Notes: generated by a model from the letters alone, not told the origin. A stretch of 64,000 bases of DNA from Ignavibacteria bacterium (GCA_016707005.1 JADJIQ010000005.1:372001-436000); one strand, 5' to 3'; counted from the stretch's first letter, positions 54,041-63,618 are shown. Translations and numbers: made by a program.

Positions 54041-55651
54041 CTAGCTCGGCAAAAGTGGGTCAACAAACGTAAACATACCACCATCGAAGAGACCCTTATC
54101 ACTCAACTTTAGTTGAGGAATCACGAGAAGGGCCATAAAAGATATCGTCATGAAGGGGGCGCGGAGTTGGGAGCCAAGTGCTTTGGCTCGTGAATCAAGC
54201 GCTGCGTAGGTGCGGGCAACGTCATAACCGTCGAGATTGGACATAAGGCCGGCTACGGGGAGTGGGAGAAGATCGGTCTTGCCGTCCGCCGTTACACATA
54301 CACCGCCGCGTGACGCAATGATGGCGTTAACGGCGTCAACGATCTCGACATCGGAACAGCCAACGGCCACGATGTTATGCGAGTCATGTGCCACGCTGCT
54401 GGCGATGGCTCCGGAAGTGAGCCCGATGTTCTTGATATAGGCAATGGCAGGGGGCGCATTGGTATAGCGATTCACAACCACGATCTTCAGAACATCGTTC
54501 GAAGGAAGAACGTGGTGCTCTTCGGAGGTTACGAGTTGACCGTCATGTGCTACAATCACCCGAACCTCCTTACCGAGATGATCTGTGGCGATCTGATCGG
54601 CAGTGATGGGATCACATGAAAACTGATTGATGATACGTTCTTCTACATGATCAATGGCAGTGGTTCCATGTTCGGCAACACATCGCCCCTTGACCCATGT
54701 TTGATGAACAGAGAATGCTGTGAGATCCTCCACAACGATGAGATCGGCGGAATCTCCAACACGCAGTAGTCCAACAGGGAGTCCGTAGTGTTCAACAGGA
54801 TGAACACAGGCAGCGCGCAAGACATCGTAGATGTCATACCCAAGCGCTACGGAGCGGGCAACGAGCAAGTTGATGTGTCCAAGTACCAATGAGTCGGGAT
54901 GCATATCATCAGAACAGAACATCACTCTCTCCGGATGGAGTTTGATGATCGGATGTAAAGCATCAAAGTTGCGAGCCGCACTTCCCTCACGGATGAGGAT
55001 CTTCATTCCTGCTGCCACCTTATCAATGGCTTCTTCCAGGGTAAAGCACTCGTGGTCGGTGGAGATGCCATGCGCAGCATAGGCTGCTGCTTGTTCGCCG
55101 CGGAGTCCGGGGGCGTGACCATCGATCACCCTTCCACATTCCCGCGCAACAGCAAGCTTCTCCATTACAACCGGGTGGTTGTATAAAACCCCCGGCCAGT
55201 TCATCATCTCGCTCAGGTACCGAACGCGCTCATCCTTGAACAACTCACGGATGTCCGACGCTGTGATCTCTGCACCTGCCGTCTCAAATGTTGTTGCAGG
55301 CACGCAGGAAGGGGCTCCAAATGCAAACGTGAAAGGAACACGCGCCCCATTCTCGAGCATATACCGGACACCCTCTACACCACACACGTTTCCGATCTCG
55401 TGCGGATCGCTTACAGTGGCAACCGTCCCATGAACAACGGCGAGTCGAGCGAATTCGCTGGGAATGAGCATGCTCGACTCCACATGCACATGTGCGTCAA
55501 CAAACCCGGGCATAATGTATCGATCGGTGCGCGCAGACGGATCCTCACGGATCGCTGTGATCACACCATCAATGAATTCAACCACACCTGGATATGTCTT
55601 TCTCTGATGGAGATCTACGATCAACCCATCGATGGCAATTTGAATGGCCAC
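54041..55651 (-). CDS. ade: Adenine deaminase
   Basis: 536 residues from GTG 55651 (GGAG nine bases upstream); the longer reading from 55807 begins inside the APC permease gene and is rejected. Amidohydrolase signature PGFVDAHVHVESSMLIPSEFA (metal-binding HVH), SDPHEIGN, DGHAPGL, HECFTLEEA, CSDDMHPD, and the C-terminal adenine-deaminase domain GGVCVTADGKTDLLPLPVAGLMS. It converts adenine to hypoxanthine in purine salvage. Overlaps the permease gene by 31 bp, an unusual arrangement that suggests coupling. Confidence 0.93.
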   Translation of the reverse strand: MAIQIAIDGLIVDLHQRKTYPGVVEFIDGVITAIREDPSARTDRYIMPGFVDAHVHVESSMLIPSEFARLAVVHGTVATVSDPHEIGNVCGVEGVRYMLENGARVPFTFAFGAPSCVPATTFETAGAEITASDIRELFKDERVRYLSEMMNWPGVLYNHPVVMEKLAVARECGRVIDGHAPGLRGEQAAAYAAHGISTDHECFTLEEAIDKVAAGMKILIREGSAARNFDALHPIIKLHPERVMFCSDDMHPDSLVLGHINLLVARSVALGYDIYDVLRAACVHPVEHYGLPVGLLRVGDSADLIVVEDLTAFSVHQTWVKGRCVAEHGTTAIDHVEERIINQFSCDPITADQIATDHLGKEVRVIVAHDGQLVTSEEHHVLPSNDVLKIVVVNRYTNAPPAIAYIKNIGLTSGAIASSVAHDSHNIVAVGCSDVEIVDAVNAIIASRGGVCVTADGKTDLLPLPVAGLMSNLDGYDVARTYAALDSRAKALGSQLRAPFMTISFMALLVIPQLKLSDKGLFDGGMFTFVDPLLPS

Positions 55652-56967
55652 GTTCTGTTTCTCCGTGCGAGTGCGAGATACACAACAATACCAACAACGG
55701 GTGCAGCAAGTCCTAGTTGTTGTTGAAGGGGCTTGGCACTGGAGAAGATCCAGATCCAGCCCACGATGGTAAGGAGGACCGGGACAGGGTAGAGCCACAT
55801 CTTCCATGGCATTGCCCCCGCACCAAGTCGCTTACGCAACACGATGAGTCCAACGGCCTGAGCCACGAACTGTGTAAAGACCCGCATGGTGATGATCGAC
55901 TTTATCGCATCACCCAATTCAAGCGTCATCGTAAAGATCACAGCAACACCGCCAAGCACCAACAGGGAGATGTGCGGGAAGTTCTTCGTTGGGTGTTCAC
56001 GACCAAAGACACGGAAGAAGAGTCCGTCCTTTGCCGCTGCATACGGTATCCGTGTGTAACCGAGGATCACACTGAACAACGAGGCTACGGCTACGATCAG
56101 AACGAGTGCCGTAACGATCTGAGCGGCCACCGGACCCTGCACAGTATTGATGAGCGTACTCACAACGAATGGTGACGCAGCCACATCAGCAACGGGAAGC
56201 ACCGCATAGATCGCCGTTTGCATTGCGAGATAGAGCACTCCGATTCCGAGGATCGAAACGAACATGCTTCTCGGGATCACACGTTCCGGATCTCGGACTT
56301 CTGCTCCGAGGTGACACACATTGTAATAGCCGAGGTAGGAGTAGATCGTTGGGATCGTTGCGATGCCCAGAGCAGCCCAGATGGCATTGTTCCCGACAGC
56401 CCCCTCCACAAGATCTCCACTCATGATCTGATCGAAGCTGCCGTAGATCATGCCCGTGCCGATGATCCAGAGGAGGGCAGCGATGACGCAGGCCCAGAGG
56501 ACGACCGAGATGCGTCCCACATCGCCGATCCGACGGTACAACAGCGCAACGAGCAACACGATAAGCGCAACACCAATGAGTTTCCCCGTGAGCGGATCGA
56601 GCGGTCCGGTGAGGAACGTGATGTACTTGGCGAATCCCAGTGCGCCCGACGTTACAACGAGTGGTGCTTGGAAGGATGTTTGCCACACGAACAAAAACGC
56701 CATGAGTCTACCCCATGAGTCCTTGCCATACGTTTCGCGGAGAAAGGCATAGGAGCCCCCTGCTTCCGGCATCTTGGCACCGAGTTCACTCCATACCGAT
56801 GCATCGACCAAGGCAAGAGACATACCAACACACCAGGCCAAGAGGGCCATCGGCGCTGATCCCATCGTAGCGGCAACGAGAGCCGTTGTGACGAACGGTC
56901 CGATACCAACCATATCGATCATGTTGATCGCCGTGGCTTGCAAGAAGGACAGTTCGCGTTTAAGCAT
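55621..56967 (-). CDS. APC-superfamily permease
   Basis: 448 residues, about twelve membrane helices. Conserved APC start: FLQATAINMIDMVGIGPFVTT (the unwound helix 1 with GIGPF), EAGGSYAFLRETYG, and FSVILGYTRIPYAAAKDG between helices 8 and 9. It moves an amino acid or related amine by proton or sodium symport; the substrate is not readable. Cotranscribed with ade. The C-terminal 31 bp lie inside the ade start region. Confidence 0.9.
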   Translation of the reverse strand: MLKRELSFLQATAINMIDMVGIGPFVTTALVAATMGSAPMALLAWCVGMSLALVDASVWSELGAKMPEAGGSYAFLRETYGKDSWGRLMAFLFVWQTSFQAPLVVTSGALGFAKYITFLTGPLDPLTGKLIGVALIVLLVALLYRRIGDVGRISVVLWACVIAALLWIIGTGMIYGSFDQIMSGDLVEGAVGNNAIWAALGIATIPTIYSYLGYYNVCHLGAEVRDPERVIPRSMFVSILGIGVLYLAMQTAIYAVLPVADVAASPFVVSTLINTVQGPVAAQIVTALVLIVAVASLFSVILGYTRIPYAAAKDGLFFRVFGREHPTKNFPHISLLVLGGVAVIFTMTLELGDAIKSIITMRVFTQFVAQAVGLIVLRKRLGAGAMPWKMWLYPVPVLLTIVGWIWIFSSAKPLQQQLGLAAPVVGIVVYLALARRNRTWPFKLPSMG

Positions 56968-56972
56968 CGAGG

Positions 56973-57839
56973 TTACTTCTTGGTTGCGTCGGCAGACCAG
57001 AGGAGCTTATCGCGCAACAGATCGTAGTACGTACTGTCGGCCCGCTTCACCAGTTTCACCAGATGTTCGCTCTTGCGTATGGTAACCACATCGCCCCTTC
57101 CAACAGACCCGAGGATCTTTCCGTCGGCAACTACATGTGAATCTGCATGCTCGCTCAACGGCTCAAAGCGGATCTCACTGCTATCATTGACGATAAGGGG
57201 GCGAAGTGTGAGTGTATGTGGCGCGATCGGAGTGATGCACATCGCATTTGCCGAGGGTGCGATGATCGGACCTCCAGCTGCGAGGGAATACGCTGTTGAC
57301 CCTGTTGGCGTACAGATGATGACGCCGTCGGCTCGATAATCCGCAACATGGTGCTCGTTCACAAAGGCGCGAACAGCGATCATTTTTGCTTCTGATGCTC
57401 GTTCGATAAGTACTTCGTTCAGCGCGTAGGCCGTTACACCGTTGAACTCTACCATCAAGGTTGTGCGGTCAACGATACGATAGTTGCCCTTGATCACGTC
57501 CATGATAGCATCATCCAGTTCCGTCACAGGGAATTCTGCAAGGAAGCCGAGTTTGCCAACGTTGACACCCATGATCGGGATATCGGAGCTCATGAGCATA
57601 CGAGCGGTGGCAAGCAAGGTGCCATCGCCGCCAAATGTCATCACCATATCTGCGCGTTTTTCGAACTCCATTGCTGAACGCACCTCACACTTCGAAGCAA
57701 GGTCGGCATCCAGTGCATCGGCAAGGATCGCATCAATGATCACGTCAACACCCTCTTCGAGGAGTCGGTTGATAGCGTGTGTAGCCCACGTGATCGCAGC
57801 AGGCCTAGCCGTATACGCCAGGATGGCTATGCGTCTCAT
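56973..57839 (-). CDS. nadK: NAD kinase
   Basis: 288 residues: catalytic GGDGTLL (about 70-76), NVGKLGFLAEF, NEVLIER, and ADGVIICTPTGSTAYSLAAGGPI. It phosphorylates NAD to NADP. Its ATG shares one base with the stop of the DUF1844 gene (TAATG), and the permease gene follows five bases after its stop. Confidence 0.97.
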   Translation of the reverse strand: MRRIAILAYTARPAAITWATHAINRLLEEGVDVIIDAILADALDADLASKCEVRSAMEFEKRADMVMTFGGDGTLLATARMLMSSDIPIMGVNVGKLGFLAEFPVTELDDAIMDVIKGNYRIVDRTTLMVEFNGVTAYALNEVLIERASEAKMIAVRAFVNEHHVADYRADGVIICTPTGSTAYSLAAGGPIIAPSANAMCITPIAPHTLTLRPLIVNDSSEIRFEPLSEHADSHVVADGKILGSVGRGDVVTIRKSEHLVKLVKRADSTYYDLLRDKLLWSADATKK

Positions 57840-58117
57840 TAAGCCAGCTCACCATTGACGAATGGAGTACTCGGATTGCCGAACTCATCAACGAAGTTCA
57901 GTTTAAGAGTGCTCAACGTCTGATCTAGGAAGCGCGCTTCATCGCTCTCGAGATTCCCCTTCGTCTTTTCGTGCAGGATATCGAGGACATCGATCACATA
58001 GCGTGCATGTTCCATGCTCTTCGTGATCTCATTGGTTGCCGGGTTGAGCATCTTTCCGAGGGCCACCATGCCCTCGATCTGAAAAACTTGAATGACCGTA
58101 AGGAAGGTTGGTTTCAT
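57839..58117 (-). CDS. DUF1844 small protein
   Basis: 92 residues from ATG 58117, which overlaps the pfkA stop by ATGA. Helical, acidic-basic protein with FLTVIQVFQIEGMVALGKMLNPATNE, typical of DUF1844. Family function unknown; members occur widely next to housekeeping genes. Coupled by overlap to pfkA upstream and nadK downstream. Confidence 0.85.
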   Translation of the reverse strand: MKPTFLTVIQVFQIEGMVALGKMLNPATNEITKSMEHARYVIDVLDILHEKTKGNLESDEARFLDQTLSTLKLNFVDEFGNPSTPFVNGELA

Positions 58118-59073
58118 ACGAGGATGTCGGAAAGTTCTGTGAGATATGGCGGGACAGGTTTGCGTTCCGCCCATGTTTGTTCGAGTGGGACAAAGGTGAT
58201 CTGACCCGACATTTCGCCGATCATAACATCGGAACGACCTTCAAGGAGGGCATCAACGGCAGCAGCGCCAAGTCGAGACGCAAGCACACGATCTCGAACC
58301 GTTGGAGAGCCCCCTCTTTGAATATGTCCGAGGATGGAGATCTTGGAGGATATTCCGTAGCGTTCTTCGAGTTTTTTGCTGATGCCGAGGGCGCCGCCAA
58401 GTTCGTCACCTTCACCAACGATCACCACCGTGCGTTTGTCGAGGCCTTGAGCTAAGATCCGCTGATACATTTCATCGATGTCAGTAAGGGTTTCCGGGAC
58501 CGCAACATATTCAGCACCGCAGGCGATGCCGACGTCCATGGCGATAAAGCCGGCATGACGTCCCATAACCTCGATGAAGAAGAGTCGACCATGGCTGTCG
58601 GCCGTATCTCTGATCTTATCGATGGCCTGTGCCGCCGTATTGATCGCCGTATCGTACCCAATGGTGTAGTCAGTACCCGAGAGGTCATTATCGATCGTCC
58701 CCGGGGTTCCTACGATCGGGATCCCATGTTCCTGCCAGAGATAATGAGCACCGTGGAAGGTACCATCGCCGCCACAGGCCACAACGCCATCGATCCCATG
58801 TTTGCGGAGTTCTTCGGCGGCCTTGACACGTCCTTCCACCTCCTCGAACTCCGGACAACGAGACGTTTTGAGGATTGTGCCGCCTCGGTCGATGATATTG
58901 GCCGTCCGAATTCGATCCAGTACCTCAAAATGCCCCAGGATCATGCCGGAATACCCACCAATAATGCCGATCACTTCTAGGCCGCGCTTTTCACCCGTAC
59001 GTTCTACGGCACGGATGTGGGCATTCATGCCGGGAGCGTCGCCCCCGCTGGTAAAGACTGCTATGCGTTTCAT
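58114..59073 (-). CDS. pfkA: 6-phosphofructokinase
   Basis: 319 residues. IAVFTSGGDAPGMNAHIRAVER at the start, ACGGDGTFHGAHYL, GTPGTIDNDLSGTDYTIGYDTA (with the catalytic Asp), EVMGRHAGFIA, GEGDELGG and LGHIQRGGSPT. The Gly in GGDGT, rather than Asp, marks the ATP-dependent form over the pyrophosphate form. First gene of the operon pfkA-DUF1844-nadK-permease-ade; the repeat array at 59110-59190 lies just upstream of its start. Confidence 0.96.
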   Translation of the reverse strand: MKRIAVFTSGGDAPGMNAHIRAVERTGEKRGLEVIGIIGGYSGMILGHFEVLDRIRTANIIDRGGTILKTSRCPEFEEVEGRVKAAEELRKHGIDGVVACGGDGTFHGAHYLWQEHGIPIVGTPGTIDNDLSGTDYTIGYDTAINTAAQAIDKIRDTADSHGRLFFIEVMGRHAGFIAMDVGIACGAEYVAVPETLTDIDEMYQRILAQGLDKRTVVIVGEGDELGGALGISKKLEERYGISSKISILGHIQRGGSPTVRDRVLASRLGAAAVDALLEGRSDVMIGEMSGQITFVPLEQTWAERKPVPPYLTELSDILV

Positions 59074-59109
59074 GAGGTGCGAAGATACATTGCCGTCCTC
59101 GGAGTACCA

Positions 59110-59190
59110 CTCCGGGAGTCTTACTCTCCCGGAGTGACTCCCGGAGTCTTACTCTCCCGGAGTGATGCCGGGAGTCTTACTCTCCCGGAG
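59110..59190. repeat. Three 28-bp palindromic tandem repeats
   Basis: The word TCTTACT recurs at 59119, 59147 and 59175, period 28. In the first and third copies it is flanked by arms CCGGGAG/CTCCCGG that form 8-9 bp hairpins; the middle copy has one changed arm base. It lies between the divergent pfkA and porin genes. No spacers, so not a CRISPR; it resembles REP-type elements. Confidence 0.9.
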
Positions 59191-59195
59191 CCAAT

Positions 59196-59276
59196 GTTAC
59201 CGAAAGGTAACGGGGATGTGAAGAAATGTCCCCATAGTTTCGCCACGTAACATTTGGCTAATGATCTCTTAACATT
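59196..59276 (+). promoter_or_regulatory. Hairpin and tandem AACATT repeats upstream of the phosphate porin
   Basis: GTTACC-GAAA-GGTAAC (59196-59211) is a hairpin with a GAAA tetraloop. TAACATT occurs at 59248-59254 and again at 59270-59276, exactly 22 bp apart (two helical turns), the spacing used by PhoB-type direct-repeat sites. A related GTTAC-N6-GTAAC pair lies at about 60541-60556, before pstS. A phosphate-responsive role is inference. Confidence 0.35.
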
Positions 59277-59291
59277 CCACGGACCCCACTC

Positions 59292-60533
59292 ATGATCGGT
59301 TTGGTTCTCCGCTCCCTCTTGGTCCTTGCTTCGATTTTTGCGGTTCTCACCGCCGATGCCTTGGCTCAAGCCTCTACCCAGTCGCACGGAAGCTTCGACT
59401 TCAATACCGATGGGGTGGTGTTTCAGTCGGCCGATTCAGCCACACGCGTTGTAATGCGCTTCCGGATGCAGAACTGGGCCATCTTTACAACGAAGACCAT
59501 GGATGAAGATGACGACCTGGACCTCTCTGCCGGCTCAACGGAGTTCGCCGTTCGCCGCCTCCGTTTGCGATTTGGCGGCTCACTCGTAGATCCCCGCCTG
59601 AGCTTCAACCTTCAGCTCTCATTCTCCCGTTCAGATATGGACTGGGCAGATACGCAGTTCCCCAACATCATCCGCGATGCTATGATCTTCTGGAACTTCA
59701 ACAAAGATCTCCAAGTGGGCTTTGGTCAAACGAAGCTCCCGGGTAACCGCCAACGTGTGATCTCCTCTGCAGACCTCGAGATCGCCGACCGTTCGATCGT
59801 GAACGGGGCGTTCAACCTCGATCGTGATTTTGGCTTCCAGGCATTCTGGCGTCCGATCACCGGCGACCAGATTGTAAACCTCCGCGCCGCTATCTCCAGT
59901 GGAGACGGTCGCAATCAACCAGCGATCTCCGGCGGCGGTCTAGCCTACACAGCACGAGTTGAATGCCTCCCGTTCGGTGCTTTCACCAATGGTGGCGACT
60001 ACTTCGAAGGCGATCTCGCACGTGAGAAATCTCCGAAGCTCAGCATCGGACTCTCGGCCCAACACAACGAGAATCAGACCAAGACACGTGGCTCACTTGG
60101 AAAAGCCTTGTACCAGCAGCGCACAGCCAATGTGATCTATGGCGACATCCTCTTCAAGTATAGTGGCCTTGCTCTCTATGGCGAATATGCTCAGCGTTCG
60201 TCGGACAATCCGATCACCTATAAAGACACCACGAAAAAAGACTATGCAGCCGTCTTCGTTGGATCGGGGTATATGATGCAGGCCTCATACATCTTCCCTT
60301 CGATGTGGAGTGTGGCCGCTCGCTACGCCCTCGTTGATGCCGGCGATCAATTAAAGGGGCTTGCCGAATACCAACAGCAGGTCAACATCGCCGCTAACGT
60401 TGGATACTACATCAACAAACACCGCATCAAGGTCAATCTGGAGTTCGGCACCAACCGCAACACGTTGTACAACAACAACGACCTGATAACCTTCAACTAC
60501 TACACACGCTTCAACATGGAGCTCGGTATCTGA
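59292..60533 (+). CDS. OprP/OprO-like phosphate-selective porin
   Basis: 413 residues. Signal peptide ending ADALAQ, then an O/P-porin-type beta barrel: GSFDFNTDGVVFQSADS near the start, the conserved RRLRLRFGGSL, FWNFNKDLQVGFGQTKLPGNRQR, DLEIADRSIVNGAFNLDRDFG, and a terminal NYYTRFNMELGI. Homologues pass phosphate or pyrophosphate through the outer membrane. It precedes the pst genes, which strengthens the assignment. Confidence 0.88.
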   Translation: MIGLVLRSLLVLASIFAVLTADALAQASTQSHGSFDFNTDGVVFQSADSATRVVMRFRMQNWAIFTTKTMDEDDDLDLSAGSTEFAVRRLRLRFGGSLVDPRLSFNLQLSFSRSDMDWADTQFPNIIRDAMIFWNFNKDLQVGFGQTKLPGNRQRVISSADLEIADRSIVNGAFNLDRDFGFQAFWRPITGDQIVNLRAAISSGDGRNQPAISGGGLAYTARVECLPFGAFTNGGDYFEGDLAREKSPKLSIGLSAQHNENQTKTRGSLGKALYQQRTANVIYGDILFKYSGLALYGEYAQRSSDNPITYKDTTKKDYAAVFVGSGYMMQASYIFPSMWSVAARYALVDAGDQLKGLAEYQQQVNIAANVGYYINKHRIKVNLEFGTNRNTLYNNNDLITFNYYTRFNMELGI

Positions 60534-60633
60534 CGGAGACGTTACCAACACGTAACACAGTTGCCATCAGCACTCACCCTGCTTCGAAGACCAGTAAATT
60601 GCGGTACGTTCTGTTCAACACATCTTATCGATC

Positions 60634-61476
60634 ATGAAAACCATTCGCCTTATCGCCCCCTTCATCGCAACGTTCCTCTTGATCACGTTCGTTGCCCTGG
60701 CCATGCCTAAACAGCGTATCACGATCAAGGGTTCGGATACGATGGTGATCCTTGTTCAGCGCTGGTCGGAACTCTATCCAGATAAGACCAACACCGAGTT
60801 CCAGGTCACCGGTGGTGGTTCGGGAACTGGCATCGCGGCTCTGATCAATGGCACAACTGATATCTGCTCCTCATCCCGTCCGATCAAGAAGGATGAAGTT
60901 GCTCAGCTCGAAAAGAAGTTTGGGTATAAGGGGCTTGAGATCCGTGTAGCAATGGACGGTCTGGCGGTCTATGTTCACAAGAGCAATCCCGTGAAGCAAC
61001 TCACGATGGCGCAGATCAAGGACATCTTCACGGGAAAGGTCACCAACTGGAAGGATGTTGGCGGTGCAAACAAGCCGATCCTGCTCTATTCCCGCGAGAA
61101 CAACTCCGGTACCTACGAGTTCTTCAAGGAGCACGTTCTTCTGAAGCAGGACTTCGCCTCCAACGCCCAGCACATGGCCGGCACAGCTGCCCTGATCAAT
61201 GCAGTATCCAAGGATCCGAATAGTATCGGCTTCGGCGGCGCTGCCTATGCCAAGAACGTCAAGGCTGTTGCAGTAGCGAAGGACGCCTCATCAAAGGGCG
61301 TTCTTCCAAATGACGCAAGTATCCATTCCGGCGAATATCCAATCTCCCGGTTCCTCTATTTCTACCTGAATCAGAAGCCGGCCGGGAACGTGAAGAAGTT
61401 CATTGACTGGGTCATTTCGCCTGCCGGACAAAAGATCGTAACAGAAGTGGGCTATTATCCGATCAAGCGCAAGTAA
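60634..61476 (+). CDS. pstS: Periplasmic phosphate-binding protein
   Basis: 280 residues. Signal peptide (FIATFLLITFVALAM), then KGSDTMVILVQRWSELY, GGGSGTGIAALINGTTDIC, SSRPIKKDE, SRENNSGTYEFF and FPxGEYPISRFLYFYL-like sequence, the residues that line the phosphate pocket. It delivers phosphate to the PstCA permease. Confidence 0.95.
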   Translation: MKTIRLIAPFIATFLLITFVALAMPKQRITIKGSDTMVILVQRWSELYPDKTNTEFQVTGGGSGTGIAALINGTTDICSSSRPIKKDEVAQLEKKFGYKGLEIRVAMDGLAVYVHKSNPVKQLTMAQIKDIFTGKVTNWKDVGGANKPILLYSRENNSGTYEFFKEHVLLKQDFASNAQHMAGTAALINAVSKDPNSIGFGGAAYAKNVKAVAVAKDASSKGVLPNDASIHSGEYPISRFLYFYLNQKPAGNVKKFIDWVISPAGQKIVTEVGYYPIKRK

Positions 61477-61502
61477 ATTTGAAGGATGATAGCAGGATCA
61501 CT

Positions 61503-62690
61503 GTGAGCAATCCGTTTCGAAAACAAAATCGACATCCGGGTGAATGGATCGCCGAGTGGTCCATTCGCCTCATTGCATCTGCCTCGATCCTCGTCATCTT
61601 CCTGATCTTCGTCTTCGTGTTTCGTGAAGCATCAACACTGTTCACGTCGAAAGAAGACACACAAGCCCCCTCCCAAACATCTTCCGGCACTCCCGCTGCG
61701 GAAATGGTGCCGGAATCGTATGGCGGTGAACCCGATGTCTACAATGCCGACGTAGAAGACCCAGCCGATGCCGCTCAGGAAAGTGGTGAGGAAGGGGCTC
61801 CCGGACAGTTCATCTACAAGCCGAAGAATCCGAAGTATCCGGAGATCTACAATCCTGCCACAGGACTGCTTCCTGCAGATATCGATGAACTCCCAGAGGA
61901 TCATCTCGTTGAAACTGAACCGGAGCAGCGCGAGTTGCTCTCGAACCTCACCAGCACCACCTGGCAGCCAGTGGGTGAGGTGCCGAAGTTCGGTATCGTT
62001 CCACTTCTGATCGGAACGGCAAAGACAACATTCATTGCCATTCTCATCGGCGCTCCGCTCGGGATTCTTGCAGCGCTCTACGTTGCCTTCTTTGCCAAGC
62101 GATGGGTACGTGAGATCGTGAAGCCGGGCATTGAACTCCTGGCAGGCTTTCCGTCTGTGGTTATCGGTTTCTTCTGCTTGGTCACGGTAGCCTCGTTCAT
62201 TCAGGACCTCACCGGAATACCGTATCGATTAAATGCCATCGTTGGTGGCATTGGACTCTCGTTGGCGGTAATCCCGATCGTCTTCTCGATCGCAGAGGAC
62301 GCCTTGAGCGCCGTCCCGCGTTCCCTTCACGAGGCATCGCTTGCCCTTGGCTCCACGGAATGGCAAACGGCGTATCGCGTGATGTTACCTGCTGCAGCCC
62401 CCGGGGTTTTTGCAGCAGTTCTGCTTGGCATAGGTCGGGCATTTGGAGAGACCATGATCGCTATCATGGCAACCGGCAATGCTCCCCTTTCAACGTGGTC
62501 CGTTATCGAGCCCGCACGCACGGTAGCCGCCACAATTGGCAGCGAAATGGGTGAGGTGGTGTGGGGATCCGAACACTACGGCGTTCTGTTCTTCTTGGGA
62601 GTACTACTCTTTGTTGTCTCGTTTGGATTGAATGCGATCACAGAGTTGTATGTGAAGAAGCGACTCATCAAACGCTTCCAAGGCCAATAA
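61503..62690 (+). CDS. pstC: Phosphate ABC transporter permease PstC with a long periplasmic insert
   Basis: 395 residues from GTG 61503 (AGGA five bases upstream), chosen over TTG 61479, which has no ribosome site. After membrane helix 1 (about 20-42) comes a ~125-residue acidic, proline-rich hydrophilic region (SKEDTQAPSQTS..., DADVEDPADAAQESGEEGAP..., ending LVETEPEQRELL) that ordinary PstC lacks; the rest is normal, with the permease signature HEASLALGSTEWQTAYRVMLPAAAPG. Five further helices follow. The insert's job is unknown. Confidence 0.93.
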   Translation: MSNPFRKQNRHPGEWIAEWSIRLIASASILVIFLIFVFVFREASTLFTSKEDTQAPSQTSSGTPAAEMVPESYGGEPDVYNADVEDPADAAQESGEEGAPGQFIYKPKNPKYPEIYNPATGLLPADIDELPEDHLVETEPEQRELLSNLTSTTWQPVGEVPKFGIVPLLIGTAKTTFIAILIGAPLGILAALYVAFFAKRWVREIVKPGIELLAGFPSVVIGFFCLVTVASFIQDLTGIPYRLNAIVGGIGLSLAVIPIVFSIAEDALSAVPRSLHEASLALGSTEWQTAYRVMLPAAAPGVFAAVLLGIGRAFGETMIAIMATGNAPLSTWSVIEPARTVAATIGSEMGEVVWGSEHYGVLFFLGVLLFVVSFGLNAITELYVKKRLIKRFQGQ

Positions 62691-62691
62691 C

Positions 62692-63603
62692 GTGATCCAG
62701 AACTTCTCCTCATCCGTGTCCTTGAACAAGCGTCTGCTTGGCTTCTTTGCCGTTCTGTTGGCGACCACTGCTGCCATTGCCGTTGTTGGCATCATCCTTG
62801 GGATGTTCGGGACCTTCTTGTTCAATGGAGGAACAGGGGTTACGTGGACGTTCCTCACGGAATTCCCTCGGAACAGCAATACCGAAGGTGGGATCTTCCC
62901 GGCCCTTGCTGGTACAACGTTCCTCGTGTTGCTCATGACCATTCTCGGTGTCCCGATCGGCACGGCAACGGCGATCTACCTCACAGAGTTCGCAAAACAA
63001 GACTCATGGTTCGCTCGCAGCGTACGATTTGCCGTGAATACCCTAGCCGGCGTACCGTCCATCGTGTTCGGACTTTTCGGCGTTGGCTTCTTCATTCAGT
63101 TCATGGGCACCAACATCGATGGAGCATTGGGAACATCGTCCTTTGGAGACGGATCCTTGCTCTGGTCTGCAGCAACACTCGCTGTTCTTACTCTTCCGGT
63201 TGTGATCGTTGCTGTTGAAGAGTCATTGAAAGCTGTTCCGCGTGATCTCCGCGAGGCATCTCTCGCACTGGGTGCAACACGTTGGCAGACCATAACCAAG
63301 GTTGTTCTGCCGAACTCTGTAACCGGCATTCTTACCGGATCCATCCTTGCTGTAGGACGCGGCGCCGGAGAAGTTGCGGCCATCCTCTTTGTGGGTGTGA
63401 CCTACTCTTCAGAGGTATTGCCAAATGCCGTAACAGAGAAGTTCATGCACTTGGGCTACCACCTCTTCGTCCTTTCCACACAGTCACCGGACGTTGACAA
63501 GACCCTGCCTCTTCAGTATGCCACAACCATTGTCCTGCTTGGACTTACTTTTCTTTTGAACCTCACTGCGATCCTCATTCGCTCGCGACTTCGCAAGCGC
63601 TGA
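62692..63603 (+). CDS. pstA: Phosphate ABC transporter permease PstA
   Basis: 303 residues, GTG start one base after the pstC stop. Six membrane helices; NTLAGVPSIVFGLFGVGFF and the coupling-loop REASLALGATRWQTITKVVLPNSVTGI. Partner of PstC in the membrane channel for phosphate. Confidence 0.95.
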   Translation: MIQNFSSSVSLNKRLLGFFAVLLATTAAIAVVGIILGMFGTFLFNGGTGVTWTFLTEFPRNSNTEGGIFPALAGTTFLVLLMTILGVPIGTATAIYLTEFAKQDSWFARSVRFAVNTLAGVPSIVFGLFGVGFFIQFMGTNIDGALGTSSFGDGSLLWSAATLAVLTLPVVIVAVEESLKAVPRDLREASLALGATRWQTITKVVLPNSVTGILTGSILAVGRGAGEVAAILFVGVTYSSEVLPNAVTEKFMHLGYHLFVLSTQSPDVDKTLPLQYATTIVLLGLTFLLNLTAILIRSRLRKR

Positions 63604-63618
63604 GAAGCCCCCTGAACA

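Noticed and set aside
54041..55807. Longer adenine deaminase starting at 55807
   Set aside because: The extra N-terminus is read from inside the permease gene and is Cys/Arg-rich noise; GTG 55651 has a ribosome site.
59110..59190. CRISPR array
   Set aside because: The repeats are directly adjacent with no unique spacers, and no cas gene is near.
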